From JAJZEO01 sp964350315 (GTDB lineage: Bacteria; Chlamydiota; Chlamydiia; Chlamydiales; 2-12-FULL-49-11), in NCBI GenBank assembly GCA_964350315.1, contig CAYGJD010000004.1:1-64000 (forward strand): a stretch of DNA of 64,000 nucleotides, given 5' to 3'. Position 1 is the stretch's first letter; each line of letters opens with the position of its first letter. Made by a program: the position numbers and the translations under genes. The notes beneath the pieces were generated by a model, which was not told the origin of the DNA, did not search any database, and worked only from the letters and a program-made list of their open reading frames with translations. This document shows, one piece after another, positions 1 through 8,840 of this stretch.

Positions 1-1
1 C

Positions 2-433
2 AAGACACTAGATCTACTAACAGAAAATGAAAAAGCAATGGTCTCATTAGATCGACATGCAAAAAACAAAAAGTCACTCGACACACAAGACCCGCTTACC
101 GAATGGGAACAAGCAATGTCTTCGCTAGACACTTTTTCACAACGTGAAACAACTCTACTTCCTACAGACACCAATGTTGATTTTGAAAAAGAAGCTCTTG
201 ACCGTGCACAAGACAGCCTTTTAGCTCATTTAAGCAACCTTAAATCTGAATATCAACAAAACCAAAAGTTCTTTTTCAAAAATAAATTTACTAAAGAGAA
301 GCAAAATGCATACGAAAAAATTCTTTTATTCAATGCCCTTTCAAAACGCCCTCTATTAGGCTATCTCCCCCTATTTAAAGAATCAAATGTAATCATTCGA
401 AAACGACGTCTTTCAAAAGTTCTTGTTACTTAA
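2..433 (+). CDS. C-terminal fragment of an unknown protein
   Basis: The reading frame is open to the left edge of the window, so the true start lies outside it. I do not recognise the product. The visible part is hydrophilic, rich in Lys, Asp, Glu and Gln, and has no membrane segment. Two related blocks 26 residues apart (LTENEKAMVSLD and LTEWEQAMSSLD) suggest that the gene is built from short helical repeats, perhaps a coiled coil. The C-terminus is basic (KRRLSKVLVT). The next gene follows after 47 bp with its own promoter-like sequence, so the two need not be co-transcribed. The frame is clear; the function is unknown. Confidence 0.6.
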   Translation, partial: KTLDLLTENEKAMVSLDRHAKNKKSLDTQDPLTEWEQAMSSLDTFSQRETTLLPTDTNVDFEKEALDRAQDSLLAHLSNLKSEYQQNQKFFFKNKFTKEKQNAYEKILLFNALSKRPLLGYLPLFKESNVIIRKRRLSKVLVT

Positions 434-443
434 TTTCTTGAGA

Positions 444-473
444 TTGAGGAAATTTGACATGCTGAGGTATAAT
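444..473 (+). promoter_or_regulatory. Promoter of the CHLPS43-like gene, likely leaderless
   Basis: TTGAGG (444-449), an 18-bp spacer and a perfect TATAAT (468-473). The ATG at 481 is only 7 nt beyond the -10 box, where transcription would be expected to begin, and no Shine-Dalgarno sequence precedes it. A TTGACA at 454-459 is too close to the -10 box to act with it. Confidence 0.5.
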
Positions 474-480
474 CTTTGGT

Positions 481-2037
481 ATGTCAAATGCAAAAATTGA
501 ATGGAAGGCTGTCGGATCGTTTAACTTCTTAGAAGAAGACACCCTTTCTCCAAGATATGAACATCCACTGACTCACGCTTGCTCCTCTTCACAAAAAAAG
601 GAAAACTCCACCTACGACACAACTAAAGTTTTTTTTAACTATGTTTTTAAAGCAATAATTCTACCTATTTTACTTTTTGAGAGACTTTCAAAAATTGTTA
701 TGACCTACCTTATTTGTCCTTATCAATTTTTTACTTCCGAAAAAGATTTCTACAAAGAACGAATTTCTGAAATCCAAGACCTCACAGAGCAAACTATAAA
801 ATTTAATTCATTTGTCCTGCAGCCAGAAGGAAAGAGCGGCCCTCAACTAGATGGGATTGAAATCATCCCCCAACATCAAAAAGAGATTTCACCTGAAAAG
901 CAAAAATGGCTCATCTTCTCATTGCCTAACGGCATCATACACCAAGAAAAAAACATTTACTTATTTTTTGTAGCCATCGCTCGAATGACAGGTTTGTGCA
1001 TTGCTACTACAAATTACCGTGGCGCCAGAAAAGAACCCTTTCACAGACCTGAAAAATTCAAAGACCTTGTTAAAGATGCCGACACCCTTGTAAAGCATGT
1101 AACTGATAAAGGCGTTCAACCAAAAAACTGTGTTTTATGGGGATTTTCTCTTGGTGGTATTGTCGCTGCTACAGTTGCAGCAAAGCATCAAAAACCTGGG
1201 CAAGAAGTGCACTATTTAGGAGAAAACACACTAGACCGTGCTGAAAAGACAGCTTCTGGATATGCCTCAGGAAAAGCGATGGTGAAATTTGCTAAGTATG
1301 GTATTGAAGACTACTTACGTCCATCAGATGAAGGATCCAAAACGATAAAAGAGCGAGCATACTTTGCGATAAAAGACATTGCTGTCTGTGTTCCTCACAC
1401 GATTTTTCGTACCATCTTTTTCGCTACAATGTTTTTTGAACATCTCTATTATGCAGAACTGAGTAAAGCTTGCCATTCACTAGCTGAAATTGTTAAAACA
1501 TTTATTTTTGATCCCCTTGTTTTAATTTCATCAATCATTACTCTTCTTGTTGCACCATTTTTTGATTTCACTCATGCAATAAAATACTTCAACAACCAAC
1601 TCTGTGAAGAATTTGGCGACCACCTTGTTTTCCTTATTGCAAGAGCTCGCTACTTTGCTTGGATTTCAGAAAAATATATTGTAAGCCAGGGCTGGGGCAC
1701 AACTGGAGCAAAAGCTTGGGGTAAAATTAAGGGTGAGAAACTTGCATCAGGAGTGAAACAAGACTCTGTTATCAGCTGGGACTCTTCTCTCATCAAGGGA
1801 ATTTATAGTGAGTATGGACCAAATTCTGCTGAAGCAACTGATACCTACATCCACAAAAGTAAGACATCAAGCCACATCACTCCGCTCATTCAAGAAAATC
1901 CTCAAGAATTTTTCAGTTTTCTAGAAAGAGCTCTAAAAATTAAATTTTCAGAAACTATTCATGAAATTACTACGGCACAAATTACTAACCTAATTTCACA
2001 CTCTTTGTTTACTGGACCAAAGAAAGAAGACGTTTAA
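481..2037 (+). CDS. CHLPS43/DUF818-like alpha/beta-hydrolase with internal membrane segments
   Basis: This 518-residue protein has an alpha/beta-hydrolase core: a strand and loop with NYRGARKEPF, a helix, then the nucleophile elbow GFSLGG with the candidate catalytic serine at residue 223. SSHITPLI near the C-terminus could supply the histidine. Two strongly hydrophobic stretches near residues 60-85 and 300-375 suggest membrane association. The layout recalls the Chlamydia-specific CHLPS 43 kDa protein family (DUF818), whose function is not established; this is recognition by eye. Substrate is unknown; an esterase or lipase on host lipids is a guess. The 3' end overlaps the convergent hydratase-like gene by 29 bp. 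Confidence 0.7.
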   Translation: MSNAKIEWKAVGSFNFLEEDTLSPRYEHPLTHACSSSQKKENSTYDTTKVFFNYVFKAIILPILLFERLSKIVMTYLICPYQFFTSEKDFYKERISEIQDLTEQTIKFNSFVLQPEGKSGPQLDGIEIIPQHQKEISPEKQKWLIFSLPNGIIHQEKNIYLFFVAIARMTGLCIATTNYRGARKEPFHRPEKFKDLVKDADTLVKHVTDKGVQPKNCVLWGFSLGGIVAATVAAKHQKPGQEVHYLGENTLDRAEKTASGYASGKAMVKFAKYGIEDYLRPSDEGSKTIKERAYFAIKDIAVCVPHTIFRTIFFATMFFEHLYYAELSKACHSLAEIVKTFIFDPLVLISSIITLLVAPFFDFTHAIKYFNNQLCEEFGDHLVFLIARARYFAWISEKYIVSQGWGTTGAKAWGKIKGEKLASGVKQDSVISWDSSLIKGIYSEYGPNSAEATDTYIHKSKTSSHITPLIQENPQEFFSFLERALKIKFSETIHEITTAQITNLISHSLFTGPKKEDV

Positions 2038-2866
2038 CAACTCCCTCTTCAGAGTCACGCCAAGAAGGTGTTTTTCCTTTTTCAATTAACAAACATCGCA
2101 CACCCTCTGCAACATCTCCATAGGAAAGAAACCACTGAGCAAGGATTAAATCAAAATCAAGAGCCTCTTCAACAGAAGAAAAGTTTTTCCCTGCCAACAT
2201 TAATTCATATGCAATTTGCACACTTTGAAAAGAGGCTGTAATGGCATATTTTTTCTTGATCTCATCAACTGATAAGGAAGAAAAGTCTTTGTCAATCATG
2301 TCAAAATCCAGCGAAGGTTCACCAAAATCGCCATTATCAATCAAGCCGCATGCCGCACAATCAGCTGCGTTAATTGAATTGCCTGTCATAGCCAAATACC
2401 ACCCTACTCGCTTCTTTAATCTGGGCAATCTATAAGACATTCCCACATCAGGAAAAAAGCCAATTTTCACTTCGGGCATTGCAAAAACCATTTTCTTAGT
2501 TGCTATTATCTCATCCGTATAAAAAGCAATTCCAACACCACCACCCATAACTAAACCATCAACGAAAGCTCTTGTTTTCTTAGGAAAATGAAGAAGTCTT
2601 TTATTCATTGTGTATTCAGCTCTTACTAGTTCAAGCGCCTTGATTGGATCCGTTGCAAAAATTTTTACATCTGCTCCTGCACAAAAAGCCCTTTCACATG
2701 TACTTTTGAAATCAACACAAGAAATCGTTTCATCTTTTTGAGCAACATCAAGGGCAAGACTAATTCCTTGAATCATTTCCAGATTTAAGGCGTTGAGCTT
2801 CTCTTTACGATTCAGGAAAATTTCTAAGACGTGATCTTGTTTTTTAGTAGCGATAAAGTGACTCAA
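2009..2866 (-). CDS. 3-hydroxyisobutyryl-CoA hydrolase-like (enoyl-CoA hydratase superfamily)
   Basis: A crotonase-fold protein with the oxyanion-hole segments of the ECH_2/HIBCH branch: RAFCAGADVKIF (about residues 60-71), GLVMGGGVGIAF (about 105-116) and FAMPEVKIGFFPDVGMSY. In that family the enzyme frees 3-hydroxyisobutyrate from its CoA ester in valine breakdown. At 285 residues it is shorter than the usual 340-380, mainly at the C-terminus. It starts inside the 3' end of the branched-chain E1 gene (23-bp overlap), so translation is probably coupled, which fits a branched-chain 2-oxo acid role. The first usable start is TTG with GAGGTGA upstream. A generic enoyl-CoA hydratase is the alternative. 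Confidence 0.75.
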   Translation of the reverse strand: MSHFIATKKQDHVLEIFLNRKEKLNALNLEMIQGISLALDVAQKDETISCVDFKSTCERAFCAGADVKIFATDPIKALELVRAEYTMNKRLLHFPKKTRAFVDGLVMGGGVGIAFYTDEIIATKKMVFAMPEVKIGFFPDVGMSYRLPRLKKRVGWYLAMTGNSINAADCAACGLIDNGDFGEPSLDFDMIDKDFSSLSVDEIKKKYAITASFQSVQIAYELMLAGKNFSSVEEALDFDLILAQWFLSYGDVAEGVRCLLIEKGKTPSWRDSEEGVVKRLLSLVQ

Positions 2867-4856
2867 TAGCTTTTTTCACCTCATTTCTTTGTGGCAACAC
2901 AATGTTTTCAAGCTTTTTGCTATAAGGAACAGGAAGCGAAAGTGCTCCGATTCGTCTTGGCGCAGCGTCTAGAAAATCAAATGCCTCTTCTGCAATTGTT
3001 GCAGCAATCTCTGCGCCAAATCCACCATGTTTAACAGCTTCGTGCAAGACTAAGACTTTACCTGTCTTCTTTACAGACTTTAATACAGCGCCTTTATCGT
3101 ATGGTGAAATTGTCATTAAATCGATTATTTCTACATCAATTCCAAGCTCTCGAACAATCTCAACTGCAAACATTGTCATTATTCCCCAAGTGACAATGGT
3201 CATTTCACTCCCTTCAGCAACAATTTTTGCCTTGCCAAGCTCTTCAATTTCATCTTCCATGGCTTCTGCGTTTGCAACATAGGCATGTTGTCTATACAGG
3301 GCCTTATGCTCTAAAAAAACGACCGGATTTGGGTCTCGAATCGCCCCTTTTAACAATCTTTTTGCATCTGCTGCAGTACTTGGCATCACAACCTTTAATC
3401 CAGGCACATGAGCCAGAAATGCTTCTATTGATTGTGAATGGTAAGGCCCCCCTTGAATATATCCGCCACAAGGCATTCTTAGGACAATGGGTAAATTGAA
3501 AACCCCATTGCTACGGAAGAAAAAAGAAGCTACTTCATTAAAGAGTTGATTTACTCCTGTCCATATATAATCAGCAAACTGCACCTCACAAACAGGGATC
3601 ATCTTTTCTTTTAACGCAAGACCAAGGGCCATTCCTATAATTGTTGATTCAGCAAGAGGTGTGTTAAAACAGCGATCTTCCCCAAAAGCATCTGTAAGCC
3701 CTTCAGTAATCCCAAAAACTCCCCCCTTTCCTTTCGCAACATCTTGGCCAAAAACAACAATTCTTTGATCGCGCTGCATCTCTTCGAATAATGCATGATT
3801 GAGTTGTGTTGACATGATTACAGATGGAGTCTCTAAAACACGGACATTGCGTCTTACTTTTGAATCTTTAAATGCGTCTGCTTCATCAATCTCATCGGAA
3901 AAAGGCATTTTTTCTGCTACTTCTATAGCTTCTTCAACTTCACTTTTTAAATCTGCATAAAGTTGATCTAAATCCTCTCTACTTGACAGCCCGCTCTCAA
4001 TCATCCATTTTTCTGTGAGAGCAATCGGATCATGTTTTAAGCTTTTTCTGATCTGGCTTTCACTGAGATACTTTTTTGGATTGTCAGAACTACTATGCGC
4101 TCCAATTCTTGGTACACTTGCAGAAATCAATACAGGTCCAATTTTTGTATACTCAACAGCTTCGCGATAAGCGTTTACTACTTGCACAACATCACACCCA
4201 TCGACCTCTATCACCTTCAAGCCAGAATAGCCTCTAGCAATGGGAAGAATTGATGAACCGCTTGTCTGCTCCTCCTTTCTAACAGAAATAGCCAAACCAT
4301 TATCTTGTAAGACAAAAATTACAGGTAGAGAATGTATCGTTGAAAAATTTAGTGCTTCATGAAAATCTCCCTGAGATGTTGCTCCATCCCCAAAAGAGAC
4401 ATATGAGATCTCCCGATCTTTTGCAAGAACCGAGCCTTTTGCACGACCAACAGCATGCAAAAGTTGCGAACCTACAACACTTGACTGGCACGCTAACTGA
4501 ATATCATAATCACAATAGTGTTCTGGCATCTGACGCGAGCCTGAATGATTAACAACGTCTCTTGCAAGAAATGCTGCAATAAGTTCTGTAATACTACAAC
4601 CCTTACCAATAGCAAAGCCACGATCTCTATAGTATGGAAAGCCCCAATGACGTTTGCCGCGAAGAAACAATCCCCCAACGACACCTATCAACTCATGACC
4701 TTTACAAGAAAGATGAAAGTTTCCACCCTTGTTTTGTTTTGCAAGAGAATCACACTTATCATCAACAATACGTGTTAAATAGAGATGTTTAACGATGGAA
4801 GAGAAAAACTTTGCATCGATAAACTCATCTATCTTATGACAAAGGGTCTTTCCCAT
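2844..4856 (-). CDS. 2-oxoisovalerate dehydrogenase E1, alpha-beta fusion
   Basis: One 670-residue chain joins both E1 subunits. The N-terminal half (about 1-330) is E1-alpha, with the thiamine diphosphate motif beginning GDGATSQGDFHEALNF and ending LQDNG, and the loop SHSSSDNPKKY. The C-terminal half (about 345-670) is E1-beta: FGQDVAKGKGGVFGIT, NTPLAESTIIG, MPCGGYIQGGPYHSQS and VVMPSTAADAKRLL. The family decarboxylates branched 2-oxo acids and passes the acyl group to lipoyl-E2. The fusion matches the chlamydial gene annotated as pdhA/B (CT340 in C. trachomatis, from memory). I chose the ATG at 4856 over the adjacent GTG. It is preceded at 6 bp by the unknown gene and overlaps the hydrolase-like gene downstream, so the three form a likely operon. 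Confidence 0.9.
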   Translation of the reverse strand: MGKTLCHKIDEFIDAKFFSSIVKHLYLTRIVDDKCDSLAKQNKGGNFHLSCKGHELIGVVGGLFLRGKRHWGFPYYRDRGFAIGKGCSITELIAAFLARDVVNHSGSRQMPEHYCDYDIQLACQSSVVGSQLLHAVGRAKGSVLAKDREISYVSFGDGATSQGDFHEALNFSTIHSLPVIFVLQDNGLAISVRKEEQTSGSSILPIARGYSGLKVIEVDGCDVVQVVNAYREAVEYTKIGPVLISASVPRIGAHSSSDNPKKYLSESQIRKSLKHDPIALTEKWMIESGLSSREDLDQLYADLKSEVEEAIEVAEKMPFSDEIDEADAFKDSKVRRNVRVLETPSVIMSTQLNHALFEEMQRDQRIVVFGQDVAKGKGGVFGITEGLTDAFGEDRCFNTPLAESTIIGMALGLALKEKMIPVCEVQFADYIWTGVNQLFNEVASFFFRSNGVFNLPIVLRMPCGGYIQGGPYHSQSIEAFLAHVPGLKVVMPSTAADAKRLLKGAIRDPNPVVFLEHKALYRQHAYVANAEAMEDEIEELGKAKIVAEGSEMTIVTWGIMTMFAVEIVRELGIDVEIIDLMTISPYDKGAVLKSVKKTGKVLVLHEAVKHGGFGAEIAATIAEEAFDFLDAAPRRIGALSLPVPYSKKLENIVLPQRNEVKKAIESLYRY

Positions 4857-4862
4857 CACTCT

Positions 4863-5978
4863 TTACTTTTTCTCTTTATCAGCATTATAGTGAATATGTG
4901 TAACTTTCTTCACTCCACGCTTTTTCTTCTCTTCGATACGTTCTTTTAACTCTTGCTTGACTTCGCGATTGCGTTTTTTTGGCAAAACACCCTTGATCAA
5001 TTTTGATAATCTTGGAGAATCCTTTTCACTAGAGGAATCCAAACCAGCCGTAATAGAGCTAATCATTTTCTTATCTACTTCAGACTCGACAGCACCAAAA
5101 TCTTTAAGTTTCGCAGACATGTGTCGCAAAGACTCAAGCCTCTGACTAAGAACCTCAAGTTTTGAATCGACTTTTACTTTTACCGTGCCTTTAAGAGAGG
5201 CAAGAAGTTGTTCTTCACTGTCAAATTTCGAAGAGAATGTCGAGGCATTACTTGTATACTCAGGGGAAAACACAAAATATCTAAGCAATTGAGGTACTGT
5301 TGTGTAAATGTCATCTGTAAGCTGTGGTTCGATCTCAATTTTTGCTTGTTGTTTTGGTGGACGTCCACGCTTTGGTCTTGGATTTAACGCTTCACTTGAA
5401 TAATAAGTTTTTGCTTTTGCCTCTAAAACATCTCTTGCTTGAGCGACATCTTTTGAAACTCTCGCATCAAAAGTGTGTTCTTTAAGCTTTTCTACAATTT
5501 GCTTTGTGAATTCAAGGTCTTCTTCAAAAACAAAAATAACATTCCAATCTCTAAGCGTTTCAATAATTCGGACACGTGAGCGCTCATGGTAATACTGCTG
5601 CCATTTATCAAGCTCTGTTAAATGATCATAAATAAATTCAAGAAAGCCTTCTCTTGCCTCCTTACCCCCAATAATATCGAGAAGTTTTTCCTTCGTATCA
5701 ATATCATAGACCTTTTCATTGACAAATCCTTCCATGAATTTCTTTGTCTCATAGTAGGATAGCTTTGGAAGCATACAAAAACGATCTGGAGAATTTTTTA
5801 ATTCGTTTTCTGCCGAAACAAGCTGCTCTTCTTCTTTATCTAAATCAATATAAAGGAGAAAACCTTCTACTCTATCGAGATAAAAGTCGCGTTCATCATC
5901 TGATTTTGAAAAAGCTTCAAGAAGTCTGTGGTATCGGAGAATTAGCGGATTTCTGGCCTTAGGGTAATCCTTTAACAT
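4863..5978 (-). CDS. Unknown hydrophilic protein with an AT-hook-like motif
   Basis: A 371-residue soluble protein that I cannot assign. The N-terminal half is charged and helical. Near residue 205 there is a basic Gly-Arg-Pro core (RPKRGRPPKQQ) like an AT-hook, a minor-groove DNA-binding motif. The C-terminus is very lysine-rich (KKRNREVKQELKERIEEKKK) and ends in KVTHIHYNADKEKK. There is no signal peptide or membrane segment. It is the first gene of the minus-strand run with the E1 fusion, 6 bp away, so it may be co-transcribed with metabolic genes. A nucleic-acid-binding role is inferred from composition only. Confidence 0.65.
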   Translation of the reverse strand: MLKDYPKARNPLILRYHRLLEAFSKSDDERDFYLDRVEGFLLYIDLDKEEEQLVSAENELKNSPDRFCMLPKLSYYETKKFMEGFVNEKVYDIDTKEKLLDIIGGKEAREGFLEFIYDHLTELDKWQQYYHERSRVRIIETLRDWNVIFVFEEDLEFTKQIVEKLKEHTFDARVSKDVAQARDVLEAKAKTYYSSEALNPRPKRGRPPKQQAKIEIEPQLTDDIYTTVPQLLRYFVFSPEYTSNASTFSSKFDSEEQLLASLKGTVKVKVDSKLEVLSQRLESLRHMSAKLKDFGAVESEVDKKMISSITAGLDSSSEKDSPRLSKLIKGVLPKKRNREVKQELKERIEEKKKRGVKKVTHIHYNADKEKK

Positions 5979-5994
5979 GTCTTTACTTCATCCT

Positions 5995-6024
5995 ATAGTA
6001 CGTGAATGAGCCTCAGTCTAACAA
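5995..6024 (-). promoter_or_regulatory. Promoter-like sequence for the AT-hook/E1 operon
   Basis: On the minus strand TTGTTA (6024-6019), an 18-bp spacer and TACTAT (6000-5995). It lies 17 nt before the ATG at 5978. Moderate match only. Confidence 0.4.
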
Positions 6025-6076
6025 GAAAGACTTAAAAACCATAGGAGAAAAATCTCTTTTTTTGTAAACTCTAGCA

Positions 6077-7348
6077 ATGCTAGGTATCAAAGAGCTCGTA
6101 AAAGAGCAAGAAAAGATCGAGAAGAAGCTCAAGACAAAGGATCCAGAGATTTGTCTTACGCGTACTGTCAATGCTTATAAAGAACATTGCGCAGTGCAAT
6201 CTGAGATCGAAGAATTAAGGTCAGAACTTAATCGCACATCAAAAGAAATTGGGGAACGCATCCAAAAAGGTGAAGATGTTCTACATATCCGAGAAGCGAT
6301 GTCTATCCTTAAAGAAAAAATTCAACAAAAAAGCATTATAGCCTCTGAACTAGAATCAAAGACTCACGACTTACTCGCTATTCTTCCAAATATCCCCGAT
6401 GATGACATAAAAGTATCCTCTGATCCAGCTGACAATGTTTGTGTGAAAGAATGGGGGTCAAGGCCAAATTTTTCTTTTACTCCAAAACACCACCTTGAAC
6501 TTGCAGAAATGCACGATTTGCTCGACTTTAAACGAGGAGCAAAAATTACAGGATCAGGATGGCCTATATATAAAGGTATGGGAGCAAGACTTGAATGGGC
6601 CCTATTAAATTTCATGATTGATATTCACATCAAAAATGGCTTTATTTTTCACCTACTCCCCCACCTAGTCACACCAGAAACGATGTATGGTTCAGGTCAA
6701 TTACCTAAGTTTCACCACCAACTCTACCGCATTAAAGATGATGATTTTGACCTCTATTTAATTCCAACAGCAGAAGTCGCCCTCAATGGCATGCACTACG
6801 ATGAAATCTTAGATGAGAGCGAGCTTCCAAAGCTCTATATGGCCTACACTCCCTGTTTTCGAAGAGAGGCTGGTGCTGCAGGAAAAGCTGAGCGCGGTTT
6901 AATAAGAGTACACCAATTCAACAAAGTTGAAATGTTTGCTTTCACAACGCCTGAAAATAGCGATGAAATATTTAAAAAAATGACTGCGTCTGCGGAAGAA
7001 ATTCTTGAAAAATTAGGTTTACACTATCGAAACATGCTCCTTGTTACAGGAGATATGTCATTTGGCGCTGCCAGAACCCTTGATGTCGAAGTCTGGCTCC
7101 CAGGACAAGATCGTTATTATGAAGTTTCTTCAATTTCTAATTGTAGAGAGTTTCAAGCAAGGCGTTCAAAAATTCGTTATAAGTCAAAAGATGGTAAAAA
7201 TACTTTTATTCACACCCTTAATGGATCAGGTCTTGCGACAGCTAGATTATTAGTCGCTTTATTAGAAAACAATCAACAAGAAGATGGAAGTATTATTATA
7301 CCAAAACCTCTTCAATCCTATCTTGGCAAAGAAATTCTTAATATATGA
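6077..7348 (+). CDS. serS: Seryl-tRNA synthetase
   Basis: A class II aminoacyl-tRNA synthetase that charges tRNA-Ser and tRNA-Sec. The N-terminal ~100 residues form the tRNA-binding coiled-coil arm (many Glu/Lys heptads). The catalytic domain carries motif 2 (PCFRREAGAAGK, about 257-268, then RGLIRVHQFNKVEMF) and motif 3 (LNGSGLATARLLVALLEN, about 380-397). The length of 423 is normal. The order serS, VIT-like gene, metal ATPase resembles CT729-CT728-CT727 of C. trachomatis as I recall it, in reverse order, with one extra gene inserted here. There is no Shine-Dalgarno sequence close to the ATG; a TAAACT -10-like hexamer ends 6 nt before it, so the message may be leaderless. Confidence 0.97.
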   Translation: MLGIKELVKEQEKIEKKLKTKDPEICLTRTVNAYKEHCAVQSEIEELRSELNRTSKEIGERIQKGEDVLHIREAMSILKEKIQQKSIIASELESKTHDLLAILPNIPDDDIKVSSDPADNVCVKEWGSRPNFSFTPKHHLELAEMHDLLDFKRGAKITGSGWPIYKGMGARLEWALLNFMIDIHIKNGFIFHLLPHLVTPETMYGSGQLPKFHHQLYRIKDDDFDLYLIPTAEVALNGMHYDEILDESELPKLYMAYTPCFRREAGAAGKAERGLIRVHQFNKVEMFAFTTPENSDEIFKKMTASAEEILEKLGLHYRNMLLVTGDMSFGAARTLDVEVWLPGQDRYYEVSSISNCREFQARRSKIRYKSKDGKNTFIHTLNGSGLATARLLVALLENNQQEDGSIIIPKPLQSYLGKEILNI

Positions 7349-7404
7349 TTATTATTTTAACAATGCATTTTGTTAAAAACTCTTTAATCAAATCTTAATT
7401 TTTG

Positions 7405-7458
7405 CTATACTTTATTCTGTTAGTAAATTCATAAGCCCTGAAGATTACAAAAAGGGCT
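7405..7458 (+). promoter_or_regulatory. -10 box and leader hairpin before the unknown protein at 7488
   Basis: TATACT at 7405-7410 is a plausible -10 box, without a convincing -35. Downstream AGCCCT (7434-7439) and AGGGCT (7453-7458) can pair across a 13-nt loop in the leader. The leader ends with a strong ribosome site, GGAGGA at 7477-7482. Confidence 0.35.
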
Positions 7459-7487
7459 ATATATATAAACCTTTTTGGAGGAAGATT

Positions 7488-8705
7488 ATGGAATCAACAA
7501 CTAGAACAGACTCAATGTTTGGATGGGTATCACCATTTATCACAGGCAGCTACAAAGCGCCTACAGACGAGCAAGTTAAAAAAGCAGAAAAAGACGTAGA
7601 AGCAGCTATGAAAAAAGCTGGCAGCCAGGAGAAGTACGAAAAATCTTTACCAAAACCTCTTGATGATGAAGCTGTTTTAACAAGAATTTCAATGATCGCA
7701 TTTGCAAAGACTAGCTTATCTTTAGCTCTTATCAAGTCAATCACAAACGGTCGCGACAATGTTGTAGCAAGCGATTCTAATTTTGTAAAAAAACTTGGTT
7801 ATGTGACATTTACAGCAATCTCTCTTCCAGTATTGGCAGTAGCTTCAGTAGTAGAAGGCGTTGCTCGCAAAATTCTTGGTACATTTTACTCAATCGCATT
7901 CATGTGCAAACCTCCTGTACCATCAATAGTTAAAAAAGACGACAAAAAAGTAGAAGAAGCAAAAACTGAAAAGAAAGAAGAACCTAAAAAAGAAGAAAAA
8001 ACTCCTTCTAAGCCAATGCACATGAGACACACTGAGTGGGTTAAAGAAAACACTGCATTTGCAACAAGACTAAACAGTGGTCTAGGTATTGCTCTATTTA
8101 CAGTTGTTGACACAATGAGTGCATGGGTTGCTAACTTTAATCCTTTCCACACAACTGACATGGTTAGACCATCACTACTTACAAACGTTGGTTCAACTCA
8201 ATACATTCCTTTTCTAACACTAACAGCTCCTGCACTTGCTACAATCGCAAGTTCATATTTTGAGCTTTTAGGCGAATCAGATAAAAATGAAACAAATTTT
8301 TATGAAAACCACAAAGCTGTAGTAATTGAAAGTAAGACAGAAAAAGCTCCGATTGGTTTCATGAATCCAATGTTTAACTCACTAATGAACATCGTACCAA
8401 CAGAGTTTCTTTCATTACTGAACGCTATACAGGGTAAGGAAGACTCAGATATCAGCATGATGCTTCAATTCAGAGATAAAGCTATTCTAGCTCAAGCAAG
8501 AGCGCTAGTTGCTTCTGAAGCTCATGAGGACATAAAAGATCTGAAAGCAGCCCTACAATACATAGTAACGCAAAGAAAAGAAGAAGCTGCGAGATATGTG
8601 AAGAAAGAAGCTGCTCCGGTTGCAGAAGAGGGACAAAGGTCTTCTCAAGCAGGATTTGGTAGAAGATCACAATTTGGACAAGCGGCAAGTAGTCAGATGG
8701 TTTGA
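7488..8705 (+). CDS. Unknown protein with two hydrophobic regions and a Lys/Glu linker
   Basis: A 405-residue protein I do not recognise. It has no cleavable signal peptide. A first hydrophobic region (about residues 65-140) is followed by a highly charged Lys/Glu linker (about 147-177), a second hydrophobic region (about 195-260) and a soluble Gln/Ser/Gly-rich tail. Start choice is firm: a consensus ribosome site 5 nt before the ATG. It has its own strong terminator downstream, and sits between serS and the VIT-like gene, so it looks like a lineage-specific insertion into a conserved block. Paired hydrophobic segments without a signal peptide are compatible with a type III-secreted membrane protein, but this is a weak inference. 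Confidence 0.75.
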   Translation: MESTTRTDSMFGWVSPFITGSYKAPTDEQVKKAEKDVEAAMKKAGSQEKYEKSLPKPLDDEAVLTRISMIAFAKTSLSLALIKSITNGRDNVVASDSNFVKKLGYVTFTAISLPVLAVASVVEGVARKILGTFYSIAFMCKPPVPSIVKKDDKKVEEAKTEKKEEPKKEEKTPSKPMHMRHTEWVKENTAFATRLNSGLGIALFTVVDTMSAWVANFNPFHTTDMVRPSLLTNVGSTQYIPFLTLTAPALATIASSYFELLGESDKNETNFYENHKAVVIESKTEKAPIGFMNPMFNSLMNIVPTEFLSLLNAIQGKEDSDISMMLQFRDKAILAQARALVASEAHEDIKDLKAALQYIVTQRKEEAARYVKKEAAPVAEEGQRSSQAGFGRRSQFGQAASSQMV

Positions 8706-8770
8706 TGGTGGTTTTGCTTAATTGTTCTATTAAGACCGTTTGAAAAATTGTCTTAAGGCAAAAAGTCAAA

Positions 8771-8801
8771 GGTGAAGAGAGTTTCTCTTCACCTTTTTTT
8801 T
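8771..8801 (+). terminator. Rho-independent terminator
   Basis: A perfect 10-bp stem, GGTGAAGAGA (8771-8780) with TCTCTTCACC (8784-8793), a 3-nt loop and eight T residues. It closes the gene ending at 8705 and shows that the next gene must start after it, at 8841. Confidence 0.9.
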
Positions 8802-8840
8802 GGCTACCGCTTTTTCTCTTTTGGTGGTACACTTTTTTGC

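Noticed and set aside
454..473. TTGACA at 454-459 as the -35 box for TATAAT at 468-473
   Set aside because: Only 8 bp separate them; the TTGAGG at 444-449 has a workable 18-bp spacer.
8772..8840. An earlier start for the VIT-like gene
   Set aside because: The extra frame is the terminator stem, T-run and following spacer; the family-like sequence begins at MAKESHFGAK (8841).
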